Shown here one piece after another: positions 7,468 to 15,468 of a DNA stretch of 18,541 bases. Positions within the stretch are counted from its first letter, which is position 1; every line of letters begins with the position of its first letter. Origin of the DNA: Treponema sp. (GTDB lineage: Bacteria; Spirochaetota; Spirochaetia; Treponematales; Breznakiellaceae); contig JAITRD010000138.1 in assembly GCA_031288575.1 (NCBI GenBank), forward strand, positions 1 to 18,541. The letters are read 5' to 3'. Position numbers and translations under genes: made by a program. Below the pieces are notes generated by a model, which saw nothing but the letters and a program-made list of their open reading frames with translations, was not told the DNA's origin and ran no database searches.

Positions 7468-8598
7468 ATGAAAAACCTGTCTCCCCTGTTTCTTTCCCTT
7501 TGTTTTGTTTTGTTTCCCGGCATTCCCGCGGCGGGACAAAGCGGCAAAGGTTCGCCTGAGGCGGCAGGTGATTCCCTTGCGGCCTTTTCGGACCCCGCCG
7601 GCATTTGGGGGAAGGGAATCGAGGGGGTAATCGAGGCGGCCTACCGGCGCTGCACCAAGACCTATATTATCGGGGGCAAGGTGATGAACCTCCGCATGCC
7701 CTTTGCCCAAAATAATGAACGGAGCCTTCTGACCGACGGGGACTGGGAATTTCTGGGGGGAGGCAAGGCGGACCCGCCCTTTCTCTGGGGGGCAATCTCG
7801 GAAATTTTCGAAACCGAAGATTTTCGGAATTATGTTGACGCCCTGGGAGACGGCCGGGAAAAGGTCATCATTTTTGATATTCCCGGAAAAACCTGGACGC
7901 CGGACCGGAATTTTTTTAACATCGCCCGGATAAAGGCCGGCTCTTACCGGGGCCTCCCCCACCGGCCCTATGTATGGGTCTCCGGCGGGGGCATTGAAGA
8001 AACCGACGTATATAACTACCTCTACTGCGTGGGCTGGGCGGGAATGGATTGTTCCGGTTTTGTCTGGTACATCCTTTCCCACATTGCCGCCGAGGGCGGC
8101 CTGGACCTGGGCAGGGCCCTGAGGAGCGCCATGGGGGTTCCCCGGGGGGGGTCCCCTTCTTATTACGCGGGGACCAAGTTTTTTAATTCCCGGAATGCCC
8201 AGATTGTCCCGGTTCAGGATGAAATCCGGAACCTAAAACCCGCGGACATCCTCCTTTTCCGGGGGATGGAGGGGGAGATGGTTCATTCGGCGATCATCCA
8301 ATCGGTCGATTTTTCCGCGGGGATCATCCGGTATCTGCAATGCACCGACGAAGCGCCGCCGGAAGAGCGGGGGGTCCATGAGTCGGCGATCCGCTTTGAT
8401 CCCGCCCGCCCCGCGGTCCGCCTGAGCGATCCCTCCCTGGAGTGGAGCCAAAAACGGTATCCCCCCTTTCCGGGAGAACGGGCCTCCGCTTTTTCCGATG
8501 ACGGCAGCCGGTACCGGGCCTTTCCCGAACTGGGCGGAGGCCGGGTGGTGCGGCTGCGGGCCTTAACCAGCATCATAAACCGGATCAACCGGCGCTAA
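7468..8598 (+). CDS. Secreted NlpC/P60-like cysteine hydrolase
   Basis: A 376-residue exported protein. Residues 1-23 form a signal peptide (basic start, hydrophobic core, cleavage near AAGQ). The catalytic core resembles NlpC/P60 and CHAP enzymes, which cut peptidoglycan peptides. GMDCSGFVWYI (192-202) gives the nucleophile C195. LKPADILLFRG followed by MVHSAII gives H273, in the usual order Cys then His. The third residue is unclear, perhaps in YLQCTDE near 290-296. The roughly 170 residues between the signal peptide and C195 match nothing I recognise. The gene begins 7 bases after nagB with no good ribosome site of its own, so translation is probably coupled to nagB. The pairing suggests release of wall fragments feeding amino-sugar recycling; this role is inference. 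Confidence 0.72.
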   Translation: MKNLSPLFLSLCFVLFPGIPAAGQSGKGSPEAAGDSLAAFSDPAGIWGKGIEGVIEAAYRRCTKTYIIGGKVMNLRMPFAQNNERSLLTDGDWEFLGGGKADPPFLWGAISEIFETEDFRNYVDALGDGREKVIIFDIPGKTWTPDRNFFNIARIKAGSYRGLPHRPYVWVSGGGIEETDVYNYLYCVGWAGMDCSGFVWYILSHIAAEGGLDLGRALRSAMGVPRGGSPSYYAGTKFFNSRNAQIVPVQDEIRNLKPADILLFRGMEGEMVHSAIIQSVDFSAGIIRYLQCTDEAPPEERGVHESAIRFDPARPAVRLSDPSLEWSQKRYPPFPGERASAFSDDGSRYRAFPELGGGRVVRLRALTSIINRINRR

Positions 8599-8640
8599 AG
8601 CCGAAGCGGCAATTCCAAATCTAACTATGACCTGATGCCT
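8599..8640. other. Short convergent gap with a small GC hairpin
   Basis: This gap separates two converging genes. GCCG-AAG-CGGC at 8600-8610 forms a four-pair hairpin. Read leftward it is followed by only three T residues, so it is at best a weak terminator for the minus-strand gene. Confidence 0.3.
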
Positions 8641-11034
8641 CTATCGGGGGTCCTGCCCGTTACGGGGAACCCGGGCCTTTGGGGTCACAAGCTCGTAAAA
8701 AAATTCCTGTTCGTCCCCGTTATAAATCTTGAGGGCCCCCATTTTCCGGACCAGCATATGGGTAATTTTTTTGTTAACCCCCGCGGAGATAAGAATCCGG
8801 GTCCGGTAGCGGAATGCCAGGCTTGACAGGACCCGGGAACGAACCGCCGGGCGGCCGACAACCCTGTAGCCTGAATGGGGAGTCCAGACGAAGGCACATT
8901 CTCCCGTATCAATCCCGAAATGCCAGGAGGCGGTTTCTATTTCCAGCCCCTGCGGCTTTGCCCGGCGGGACCCGCCGAGCAAAGCCGCCGATTGGGGGTC
9001 CCGCACCAATTCCGTGATAAACCCCGCCGCCCGGGCCGCAGGCTCCAGGTAGGCCCGGGCCGCGGCCTGTTCCGGGGGGGAACCAAAAACAGCCAGAACC
9101 ATGTCGCCGTCGCTCCCGGCAATGACGGCGCCGGCCTGGGTAAAAAGGCGGATCACCGCCTCCCGGAAGGCCAGAATCTCCGGAACCGCTTCCAGGGGTT
9201 CCTTCTGATCTTCCCGCTGGGTAAGGCCGGCGCAGCGTACCGCGACAACCGCGGCCTTTGCGGAAAGATACCCGGAGGGGGAAAATTGTTTGGCACGGGC
9301 TATTCGCCGCAGGCAGTTGCGGGAAACAAAGGGTTCATAGATGTTCCGAAGCCGCCGGATGTAACGTCTGCGGGCAATAAAAGCGTAGCAGGAGGAGGAC
9401 AAAACCCCGGAGGCCGCCGCCGCCATGGGAATAAGCGGATCTATCCAATAGCCGGAGACAATAAAACTGTAGCCAAAACCGGCCCCCGTTAAAAGGGTAA
9501 GCAGGAGGCCGGCGTTTAAACTCAGCAGGCCCCTCATGCCGCCGATGCAAAGGCATACAAAAAAAGCGCAAATGAGGGACCAGAAGAGAATGCAGGGATC
9601 CGCCCCGGGGGTAATGGCCCGGCCGGTTAAGAAGGTATTGGCAAGCAGGGCGGAGGCCGCCGTGCCGGGAACCGCCGCGCCCGGAGCCTCCGGCGGCGGG
9701 AAGGCCGGCCCCAGGACGCAGAAAGAACCGGGCAGGGCCTCGGCCAAAAGATCCCGCCGTTCCTTAAGGGTTACATAACCCAGCCTGATATCCCCGAAGG
9801 CTTTGGCGGAATCCTCCCCCAGCTCCGCCTCCGCGGGACCGGTCAAAAAATCAGCGACCCCCTTCAAATAATCCCTCCGGGCATCCCTCCAGGCGGTTTT
9901 TTTTTCGGAATCCGGGCTTTGCAGCAGTTCCTCCTTCAGAGAAAGGACATATTCGTAAACCAGGGGCGGATGGTTTTCCGGCTCAAGGTGTTCATAAATC
10001 CCCAGGGCTTCCGCGGCTTTAAGCTCCCGGTATAAGGCGCGGTCCGCTTCCTCGTATTCTTGAAAAACAGCCAGGGGGATATGCCGAAAATATTCCTCCC
10101 CTCGGGGCCGCTCAAAAAGGACCGCCCCTTCCTTATCCAGGGGGATCAGGAGGTCCTGCTCTCCCGCCGGCTTTTTGTTCTGAAGAACCGGCCCGGCCCA
10201 GGGGTAAAGAATTTCCGGACCCTGGTAGCGGTCCTTGAGGATGTCATAAACGATATGCTCCGAAGGCGTCCCGTTGGCGGGTCCGGTAATCGGGAAAAGA
10301 CGGCGGAAATAACCCGGAGGAGCCGTAATACCGGGAGAAACCGGGATGCGCCTGAGTTTGCCGTCCCTGTCCGGCGGAGCTTCCCGGTATTCAAAAAGCC
10401 GGAACCGGGAGCTTCCTCCGGGAACAGCGCCCCCTTGCCCCGGATAAAAAAAGCCCCGGACTTCGCCAAAAACCTCCGCGGCCCGGCTAAGTTCTTCCAG
10501 TTCCCGCTCATCCCGGTGAGTCAGGGCGGATACCAGCCGTTCCTTTCCCTGCTCCGTCAAATTTATCAACTCCTCCACAAAGAGGTCCGACTCTTCCGGA
10601 ATAACCGACCCCACCCGGATGGCGTCAAATAAATTCCGGATGTTCCTGCCCAAAAGGGCGAATTCGCCGTCAAATTGGCGGAGAATCTCCCCCAAACTTT
10701 CTTCCTCCCCGGAAGTTTGCGGGAGGATCGGGGCATCAACAACCAGGGAAGCCCCGTCCAATTCGGCCAGGGTCATCAGCACCATTGCAAGCACGGGAGG
10801 TTCCATACTAAACTGAGGGAAAGGTTCTTCCGCGCTGCCTTCCATGCCGGTTTCTATAAGAAGTATCTCCTGGGATACCGGGGGAGGCGGACGGCAGGTC
10901 AAAAGGAAATCATAATGCGGGCCCAAGCGGGGGCCTTCCAGGAAGCGGGCCGCAAACAGCGCGGCTGCCGCGGCTATACAAAATGAGAGCGGAATACGCA
11001 GAAAAAACTTTTTTTTAGAACCCTGTGCTGTCAT
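8641..11034 (-). CDS. CHASE2-domain membrane protein with degenerate class III cyclase domain
   Basis: A 797-residue protein with the adenylate cyclase architecture: a TM helix (about 14-31), a large extracytoplasmic CHASE2-type region (about 40-475), three TM helices (about 481-500, 503-526, 532-554), then a cyclase-like domain (about 590-790). Cyclases make cAMP or cGMP using two Asp for metals plus an Asn/Arg pair. Here the first Asp is replaced: AVVAVRCAGLT (595-605) stands where families read V-L-F-A-D-I-R-G-F-T, so R600 is at the Asp site. The second Asp is kept (GDMVLAVFG, D644). GYRVVGRPAVRSRVLSSLA (722-740) lacks the Asn and Arg at the transition-state positions. It is probably catalytically dead and a sensor or allosteric partner. 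CHASE2 is longer than usual, with a charged helical insert near 325-430. No clear ribosome site beyond AAGG close to the ATG. Confidence 0.75.
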   Translation of the reverse strand: MTAQGSKKKFFLRIPLSFCIAAAAALFAARFLEGPRLGPHYDFLLTCRPPPPVSQEILLIETGMEGSAEEPFPQFSMEPPVLAMVLMTLAELDGASLVVDAPILPQTSGEEESLGEILRQFDGEFALLGRNIRNLFDAIRVGSVIPEESDLFVEELINLTEQGKERLVSALTHRDERELEELSRAAEVFGEVRGFFYPGQGGAVPGGSSRFRLFEYREAPPDRDGKLRRIPVSPGITAPPGYFRRLFPITGPANGTPSEHIVYDILKDRYQGPEILYPWAGPVLQNKKPAGEQDLLIPLDKEGAVLFERPRGEEYFRHIPLAVFQEYEEADRALYRELKAAEALGIYEHLEPENHPPLVYEYVLSLKEELLQSPDSEKKTAWRDARRDYLKGVADFLTGPAEAELGEDSAKAFGDIRLGYVTLKERRDLLAEALPGSFCVLGPAFPPPEAPGAAVPGTAASALLANTFLTGRAITPGADPCILFWSLICAFFVCLCIGGMRGLLSLNAGLLLTLLTGAGFGYSFIVSGYWIDPLIPMAAAASGVLSSSCYAFIARRRYIRRLRNIYEPFVSRNCLRRIARAKQFSPSGYLSAKAAVVAVRCAGLTQREDQKEPLEAVPEILAFREAVIRLFTQAGAVIAGSDGDMVLAVFGSPPEQAAARAYLEPAARAAGFITELVRDPQSAALLGGSRRAKPQGLEIETASWHFGIDTGECAFVWTPHSGYRVVGRPAVRSRVLSSLAFRYRTRILISAGVNKKITHMLVRKMGALKIYNGDEQEFFYELVTPKARVPRNGQDPR

Positions 11035-11114
11035 TGGCCTTAAGTTTATTTTCGGTCTTTTTTGTATTTATCCTGAACCTGAAGTATACTTATTAAGTAA
11101 AGACTTCGCTTGCC

Positions 11115-11133
11115 TATAATCTGTTATAAGGAG
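11115..11133 (+). promoter_or_regulatory. -10 box and Shine-Dalgarno of the lipoprotein gene
   Basis: TATAAT (11115-11120) is a consensus -10; the best -35 at normal spacing is only ATTAAG or TTAAGT near 11092-11098. AAGGAG (11128-11133) is a consensus ribosome site, but it lies 14 bases before the ATG at 11148. The gap contains the perfect 12-base palindrome AGTATTAATACT (11132-11143). If it folds or a protein binds it, the effective spacing changes. Confidence 0.4.
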
Positions 11134-11147
11134 TATTAATACTTTTT

Positions 11148-11732
11148 ATGAATAAAAAAGAATATATTACCCTGGCAGGGGTTTTTGTTTTGGTTTTTTT
11201 TCTGGTCAGTTGCGCCAAACCGCCAACAGAGGAAATGAATAACGCGGTTACGGCATTAACCAGGGCGGAAAATGATGCCGACGCGGTTACCTACGCGGGG
11301 AATGTCCTTGTCCGGGCCCGGGACACCCTGGCGCAAATGCATATAGAGGCAGAGGCCAAACGGTACGACGCGGCCCGGGCTTTGGCTGCCGAGGTTATTA
11401 GCGCCGCGGATAAGGCCATTGCCGACGGCAGGGCCGCTTCGGAACGGGCCCGCTCCGAAGCGGCTAATCTGGTGTCCAGTTTAAAGACGCCCCTGGCGGA
11501 AACCGAGGCTGCCCTCAAGGCCGCACGGGGCGTGCAAAAAATCAAGCTGGATTTTAATGCCCTGACCAGGGAATTTGAACAGGCCCGTTCCGAAGCGGGA
11601 GAAGCGGAACAGTCTTTGCTTGCCGGCAACTATCAAAACGCCCGGGAAAAGGCCCTGAACGTCCGTTCAAGCCTGGGCGGCATTGACATCCAAATATCCG
11701 ACGCGGTCCGGGCCGCCTCCCGCAAGCAGTAG
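11148..11732 (+). CDS. Small helical lipoprotein, DUF4398-like
   Basis: A 194-residue exported lipoprotein. A basic start is followed by a hydrophobic stretch and the lipobox LVSC, with lipidation expected at C22; Val-Ser before Cys is common in spirochaetes. The mature part is almost entirely helical, rich in Ala, Glu and Arg, with repeating ARA/AEA segments such as AKRYDAARALAAEVISAADKA, and resembles the DUF4398 type of periplasmic coiled lipoprotein. It contains no catalytic motif. Such proteins are thought to act as structural or envelope-associated components. It is divergent from the CHASE2 gene across 113 bases, and its own -10 is consensus. Function unknown; the lipoprotein call is firm and the family call moderate. 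Confidence 0.78.
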   Translation: MNKKEYITLAGVFVLVFFLVSCAKPPTEEMNNAVTALTRAENDADAVTYAGNVLVRARDTLAQMHIEAEAKRYDAARALAAEVISAADKAIADGRAASERARSEAANLVSSLKTPLAETEAALKAARGVQKIKLDFNALTREFEQARSEAGEAEQSLLAGNYQNAREKALNVRSSLGGIDIQISDAVRAASRKQ

Positions 11733-11752
11733 TTCTTTCCATGCCCGGGGCT

Positions 11753-12724
11753 TTACCCCCTTTCCTTCCCTCCCGCCAGTCCGGCATTCCTCCGTATCGA
11801 TTCAGGCCCCAGCCAGGAAAGCCCCAGGGCGCTTCCTTTAAACAGGGCCTTAATTTCCCCGTCGGAAAGGGCCAGGAGTTCTTCCGCGGGAAAGGACGCC
11901 GGCAGGGGGCCTTCCCCGGTGCATACCCCCGAAACGGGGCGGCGGTTCCAAATACAGGCATCCTGGCATTCGGTACAGCCGTAGAGCCGTCTGCCCCAGC
12001 GGGCCTTCACCTCCGGGGGAACCGCCGCCCCCTTCCCCGAAGCGTACCACTGGATGCAGCGTTCCAAGGCCAGGACGCCCTTCCCCGTTACCGCCCCGGT
12101 AGGACAGGCCGCAACGCAGGGGGGATTATCCCGGTCGCAGCCGGCGCACAGGGGGAAGGGGCCGGTCCCGTCAAAACCCCTTTCCCCGGCAGTTCCGGTT
12201 TTTTCCGGGCCGTCCTTTTCCAGGACAAAGGGCAGGGTCATGGCGGCGATAATAAAAAGAGAACCCGCTTCGGGAGTAATAATAAGGCCGGTCCTCCCCC
12301 AAAAGCCCAACCCCGAAGCCGCCGCGAGGGGTTTTTCCGGAACCGGGGAATTGCAGAGAATTCTAAAATCGGAGCGCCGCCCCCCGTAACGGGAGCGGAG
12401 TTCCCGGGAAAGCAGTTGCAGCCGCTTAACCCCTTCCCGGTAATAATTCCGCCGCGCAAAGGGGGCGATGAGGACATCCCCCGCAGCCGGAGGAGCCTCC
12501 GCGGGGCGCCGGTTCCCGTAGACAAGGCCGGCAACCAGGAGGGAGGGCGCCCCCCGGCGGTAATTTTCAGGAATTTCGGCCCCGTGAACCGAAAGGCCCC
12601 GGGGCTCAGGCTCAAAGGGGGCGAGAATCCGGGGCCGGAAAAACCCCGCGACCAGGGCAAGGGAACGGATAATCTCCTTAAGCTCATCTTTATCGGGGAA
12701 TTTAACTCTTGACGGCACGATCAT
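11753..12724 (-). CDS. QueG-like 4Fe-4S protein (epoxyqueuosine reductase family, atypical)
   Basis: A 323-residue cytoplasmic protein. QueG reduces epoxyqueuosine in tRNA using cobalamin and two 4Fe-4S clusters. The block SPVPEKPLAAASGLGFWGRTG (126-146) matches the QueG core, usually read as SAPVLEK...AGLGWIGK. Two cysteine groups follow: C193, C196, C203, C207-P, then C223 and YGCTECQDACIWN (C250, C253, C257). Two features are unusual. The catalytic Asp that normally precedes SAPVLEK aligns with C124 (ILCNSPV). The first cluster is C-x2-C-x6-C-x3-CP instead of C-x2-C-x2-C-x3-CP. It may be a divergent QueG or a related reductase with another substrate. No Shine-Dalgarno precedes ATG 12724. 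It is divergent from the DUF5312-like gene. Confidence 0.7.
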   Translation of the reverse strand: MIVPSRVKFPDKDELKEIIRSLALVAGFFRPRILAPFEPEPRGLSVHGAEIPENYRRGAPSLLVAGLVYGNRRPAEAPPAAGDVLIAPFARRNYYREGVKRLQLLSRELRSRYGGRRSDFRILCNSPVPEKPLAAASGLGFWGRTGLIITPEAGSLFIIAAMTLPFVLEKDGPEKTGTAGERGFDGTGPFPLCAGCDRDNPPCVAACPTGAVTGKGVLALERCIQWYASGKGAAVPPEVKARWGRRLYGCTECQDACIWNRRPVSGVCTGEGPLPASFPAEELLALSDGEIKALFKGSALGLSWLGPESIRRNAGLAGGKERG

Positions 12725-12747
12725 TTACCGATATTTTACCATATAAT
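12709..12747 (+). promoter_or_regulatory. Promoter of the DUF5312-like gene
   Basis: TTGACG (12709-12714), 17 bases, TATTTT (12732-12737) makes a promoter whose -35 lies inside the start of the opposing queG-like gene. A consensus TATAAT at 12742-12747 is an alternative -10 without a good -35. In the opposite direction TTAACA and TATATG at 17-base spacing, in the same AT-rich gap, could serve the queG-like gene. Confidence 0.42.
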
Positions 12748-12781
12748 ATTTAATATATTCACTGTTAAAAAAGAGGAATCC

Positions 12782-14323
12782 ATGGCAGCGGTTTTTTTAC
12801 AAAAAATAGTATCACTTTTTTCAGGAGACAACGATCCTTCCTCGGCACGAAATAAGTTATTGCGCACCGTGATAAAAGAACTCAGCCAAAATAAATATTC
12901 CAAGTTTTATAGGATAAAAACCGAAGAGGCCGAACCTGTTTTAGGAAAATTCTTCTACGACATTTACAAAACCATTGCTCCCGCCCAGGTCTTTATGCGG
13001 AACGCCGCCAAATCAGCCCAATTAAAGCAAATTATAATCGAAGCTTTTATGGATAAACGGATCCAGGGAATACTAAAACGGATTTCCCCCGAAGCCATCG
13101 AAGAACGGGTCAAAAAGACCCCCCCCAGGGAGGTAGCCCTTCAAGTAAAGGGGGACATTGCGGTCCTGGCGGGCAGTTTTGACGGCGCAAAAACAGACAC
13201 CGTGGACAGTTGTTATATCCTGATACTGTCTTTTGCCCGGTTTGTTTCCTTTAATTATCTTTTTTTGCTGCAAAAATTCGATCCCAGGATAACCGAGGGG
13301 AATTTCAATTACCAGCCGAAATTTGAACACATCAAGGCCGAGGGGATCGCCAATGAAATCAAGGACTTTCTGGAGGCCGCTCAAAACATAAATTCCGACC
13401 AGGACTGGAAAAACGCACTCCGGGTCCTGAAAATTTACAAAGGGGACATGGATGTGGTGGCGGTGGATCAATGGAACCGGATCCTGCTTCTCCTGCGGGA
13501 CGTGCGGCGTTCAAATATCCTGGAACTCATCATGCGTCATATCCAAAAAAATCCCAACTGGGTCCCCAAACCGCAGCTCCAAGACGAGCATATTGTCGAT
13601 AGTTACCTTGAGGAAAAACGGAGCGAAGCCCTCAATTGTATCAATACGATTGTAAACGCCAAGCGGAATGCCCAGGTTAAGGCGATTTCCAAAACGATTT
13701 TCGGGGGCGCCAATGTTTCCCGGCTCAGGTATTACACCGAAAAGGACAGCGACCAGTATACCCGCAAAAATTTTGACGGTTTTCTCTACGCGGGGGCCCT
13801 TAACTATCTCAAGGCCTTTTATATGGATTTTTCCAAAAAGGACATCAAGGAACTTTGCGATCTTCTGCTCATCCGGGGCCAATGGACCAGCAATGTCCTG
13901 TCCCAGCAGATGTCCGAAGGCTACCATAACTTTATGGAGCTTTCCGACAGGATTAATGCCCTTGACGAAACCCTAGCGGACAACGGCGAACACGGCAGCC
14001 GGCTTAAAAACGCCATGCTCAAGGCGGAGCATAATAAAGGCTCGGCAAAATATGTCAGGGTTATCCTGAATACCCTCAACGATGAGGCCAAGACGATAAT
14101 CAATGCCGCCGCCCAGGCCCTCATTCTTATCGGAAAGAACCTCAAGGGGGTTATTGATGATTACCACAAAAGCCCCCATGATCTTATCATTAACTGGAAG
14201 GAGCTGGAATCAGCCGCCGAAGACCCCCTTATCCAGCGGATTACCCTGAATTATAAACGGATATACTTTTTGGTCCAAATTTTGCAGCTCCTTATGCAGG
14301 ACAGCGGGCAGGAGGAAGGGTAA
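12782..14323 (+). CDS. Conserved spirochaetal protein of unknown function (DUF5312-like)
   Basis: A 513-residue protein with no signal peptide and no catalytic motif that I recognise. It is predicted mostly helical, rich in Lys, Asn and Ile, and carries one moderately hydrophobic stretch at about 140-165 (SCYILILSFARFVSFNYLFLL), too interrupted by polar residues to be a sure TM helix. The overall pattern resembles a family I know only from spirochaetes (DUF5312); I cannot confirm this without a search. AGAGGA (12772-12777) is a good ribosome site. Its last 32 bases overlap the 3' end of the opposing HD-GYP gene. It is less GC-rich than its neighbours, but not enough to claim transfer. Function unknown. 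Confidence 0.68.
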   Translation: MAAVFLQKIVSLFSGDNDPSSARNKLLRTVIKELSQNKYSKFYRIKTEEAEPVLGKFFYDIYKTIAPAQVFMRNAAKSAQLKQIIIEAFMDKRIQGILKRISPEAIEERVKKTPPREVALQVKGDIAVLAGSFDGAKTDTVDSCYILILSFARFVSFNYLFLLQKFDPRITEGNFNYQPKFEHIKAEGIANEIKDFLEAAQNINSDQDWKNALRVLKIYKGDMDVVAVDQWNRILLLLRDVRRSNILELIMRHIQKNPNWVPKPQLQDEHIVDSYLEEKRSEALNCINTIVNAKRNAQVKAISKTIFGGANVSRLRYYTEKDSDQYTRKNFDGFLYAGALNYLKAFYMDFSKKDIKELCDLLLIRGQWTSNVLSQQMSEGYHNFMELSDRINALDETLADNGEHGSRLKNAMLKAEHNKGSAKYVRVILNTLNDEAKTIINAAAQALILIGKNLKGVIDDYHKSPHDLIINWKELESAAEDPLIQRITLNYKRIYFLVQILQLLMQDSGQEEG

Positions 14324-15413
14324 ACCGGCCCGCAATTTTTTCAAAAACCTCAATAAGGAGGGGATCAAAATGGGTCCCCTTTCCGCTTAGGATGATCTCC
14401 ATCGCCTGGGTGTGGGAAAAGGCCCTTTTATAGGGCCGGGCCGAAGTAAGGGCGTCATATACATCGGCGATGGCCATGATCCTGCCCTGGAGGGGTATGG
14501 CTTCGCCCGCCAGCCCCTGGGGATACCCGGAACCGTCCCATTTTTCATGATGGGTCCCCGCAAAAATTTTTGCGTATGCCAGAAAGTCGCAGGCCGCGGC
14601 GCTCGCTTCAATCTTTTCAATGACCATTACCCCGAAGGTGGTATGCTTTTTCATTTCGTTAAATTCCTCAACATCCAGGGACCCCGGTTTAAGGAGTATC
14701 CGGTCGCTGATGACGATTTTGCCCACATCGTGGAGCTGGGAGGACTGGAGCAAAAGATCCATGTCCCAGGCTTCCATCTGTTCCCGGTAAAAGTCCATTT
14801 TTGTCAATTCTTCTAAAAGGATGCCCAGGATCCGCTGGGTCCGTTCTATATGCCCGCCGGTAATATCGTCCCGGCATTCCACTAAATCCGCCACCGTTTT
14901 CAGGATCGCGTTTTGCAATTCCAGGACTGCCTGGCTTTTTTCGGCCACCATCTGCTTCAGGTTATCGTTAAAATTCCGCAATTCCCCCTGCTGGGCTTCC
15001 AAAGTCTCATTTTGGATTTCCAGCTTTTTTTTCTGGACTTCCATCAGAAGATGGACCTCGACACGCTTATGCAGCAGGGCGGGAGAAAAGGGTTTGGTGA
15101 TATAATCCACCGCGCCAAGATTAAAACCCTCCAATTCACTGGCGGAATCGCTGTTACCGGTTAAAAAAATAACCGGAATGTTTTGGAAGGAAGGGGCCTT
15201 TTTAAGCAGCTTGATGGCCTCATAGCCATTCATTTCGGGCATATTAATATCCAGCAGGATCAGGGAAGGCCGGTTATATTCCAAAAGCTCAAACATTTTC
15301 TGCGCCGAAGGGGCGGTAAACACATCATATTTGCCTCCTAACACGCTTTTGCAAATTTTCAGGTTGGTTATATTATCGTCAACTATCATGATGGCAATAT
15401 GCTCTTCCCTCAT
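14292..15413 (-). CDS. Response regulator with HD-GYP c-di-GMP phosphodiesterase domain
   Basis: A 373-residue two-domain regulator. The receiver (about 6-122) has D12-D13, phosphoacceptor D55 (LLDINMPEMNG), T85 (FLTGNSD) and K107 (TKPF). A coiled linker (about 125-168) leads to the HD-GYP domain (about 170-365), which hydrolyses cyclic di-GMP. Its signatures are GGHIERT (186-192), the metal pair in LHDVGKI (227-233), HTTFG (257-261), HHEKWDGSGYPQGL (288-301) and DVYDALTSARPYK. All expected metal ligands appear present, so it should be active. GGAGGA (complement of 15418-15423) is an ideal ribosome site. It follows the hybrid kinase by 40 bases on the same strand, so they form an operon and the kinase is its probable phosphodonor. 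Confidence 0.93.
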   Translation of the reverse strand: MREEHIAIMIVDDNITNLKICKSVLGGKYDVFTAPSAQKMFELLEYNRPSLILLDINMPEMNGYEAIKLLKKAPSFQNIPVIFLTGNSDSASELEGFNLGAVDYITKPFSPALLHKRVEVHLLMEVQKKKLEIQNETLEAQQGELRNFNDNLKQMVAEKSQAVLELQNAILKTVADLVECRDDITGGHIERTQRILGILLEELTKMDFYREQMEAWDMDLLLQSSQLHDVGKIVISDRILLKPGSLDVEEFNEMKKHTTFGVMVIEKIEASAAACDFLAYAKIFAGTHHEKWDGSGYPQGLAGEAIPLQGRIMAIADVYDALTSARPYKRAFSHTQAMEIILSGKGTHFDPLLIEVFEKIAGRFTLPPARCPA

Positions 15414-15444
15414 ATTTTCCTCCGGTTTTTTGCGCCCGCGAATG

Positions 15445-15468
15445 CCTTCAAAGTTACGGCTTTGAAGG
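15445..15468 (-). other. Perfect 9-bp hairpin enclosing the kinase stop codon
   Basis: CCTTCAAAG (15445-15453) and CTTTGAAGG (15460-15468) pair perfectly around a six-base loop. Read on the minus strand the stem starts in the last codons of the hybrid kinase, and the TAA stop (15454-15456) lies in the loop. No T-run follows, so it is unlikely to be a terminator. It sits about 30 bases before the HD-GYP start and may protect the message or tune expression of the second gene. Confidence 0.6.

Noticed and set aside
11747..11759. GGGG-CTTTA-CCCC hairpin at the convergent lipoprotein/QueG-like ends
   Set aside because: Four pairs and followed by mixed C/T rather than a T-run; too weak to call a terminator.
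11741..12712. Forward frame of 323 codons opposite the QueG-like gene
   Set aside because: It mirrors the length of the real gene, is low-complexity (Pro, Gly, Arg), and lacks motifs, whereas the minus-strand frame carries the Fe-S cysteines.
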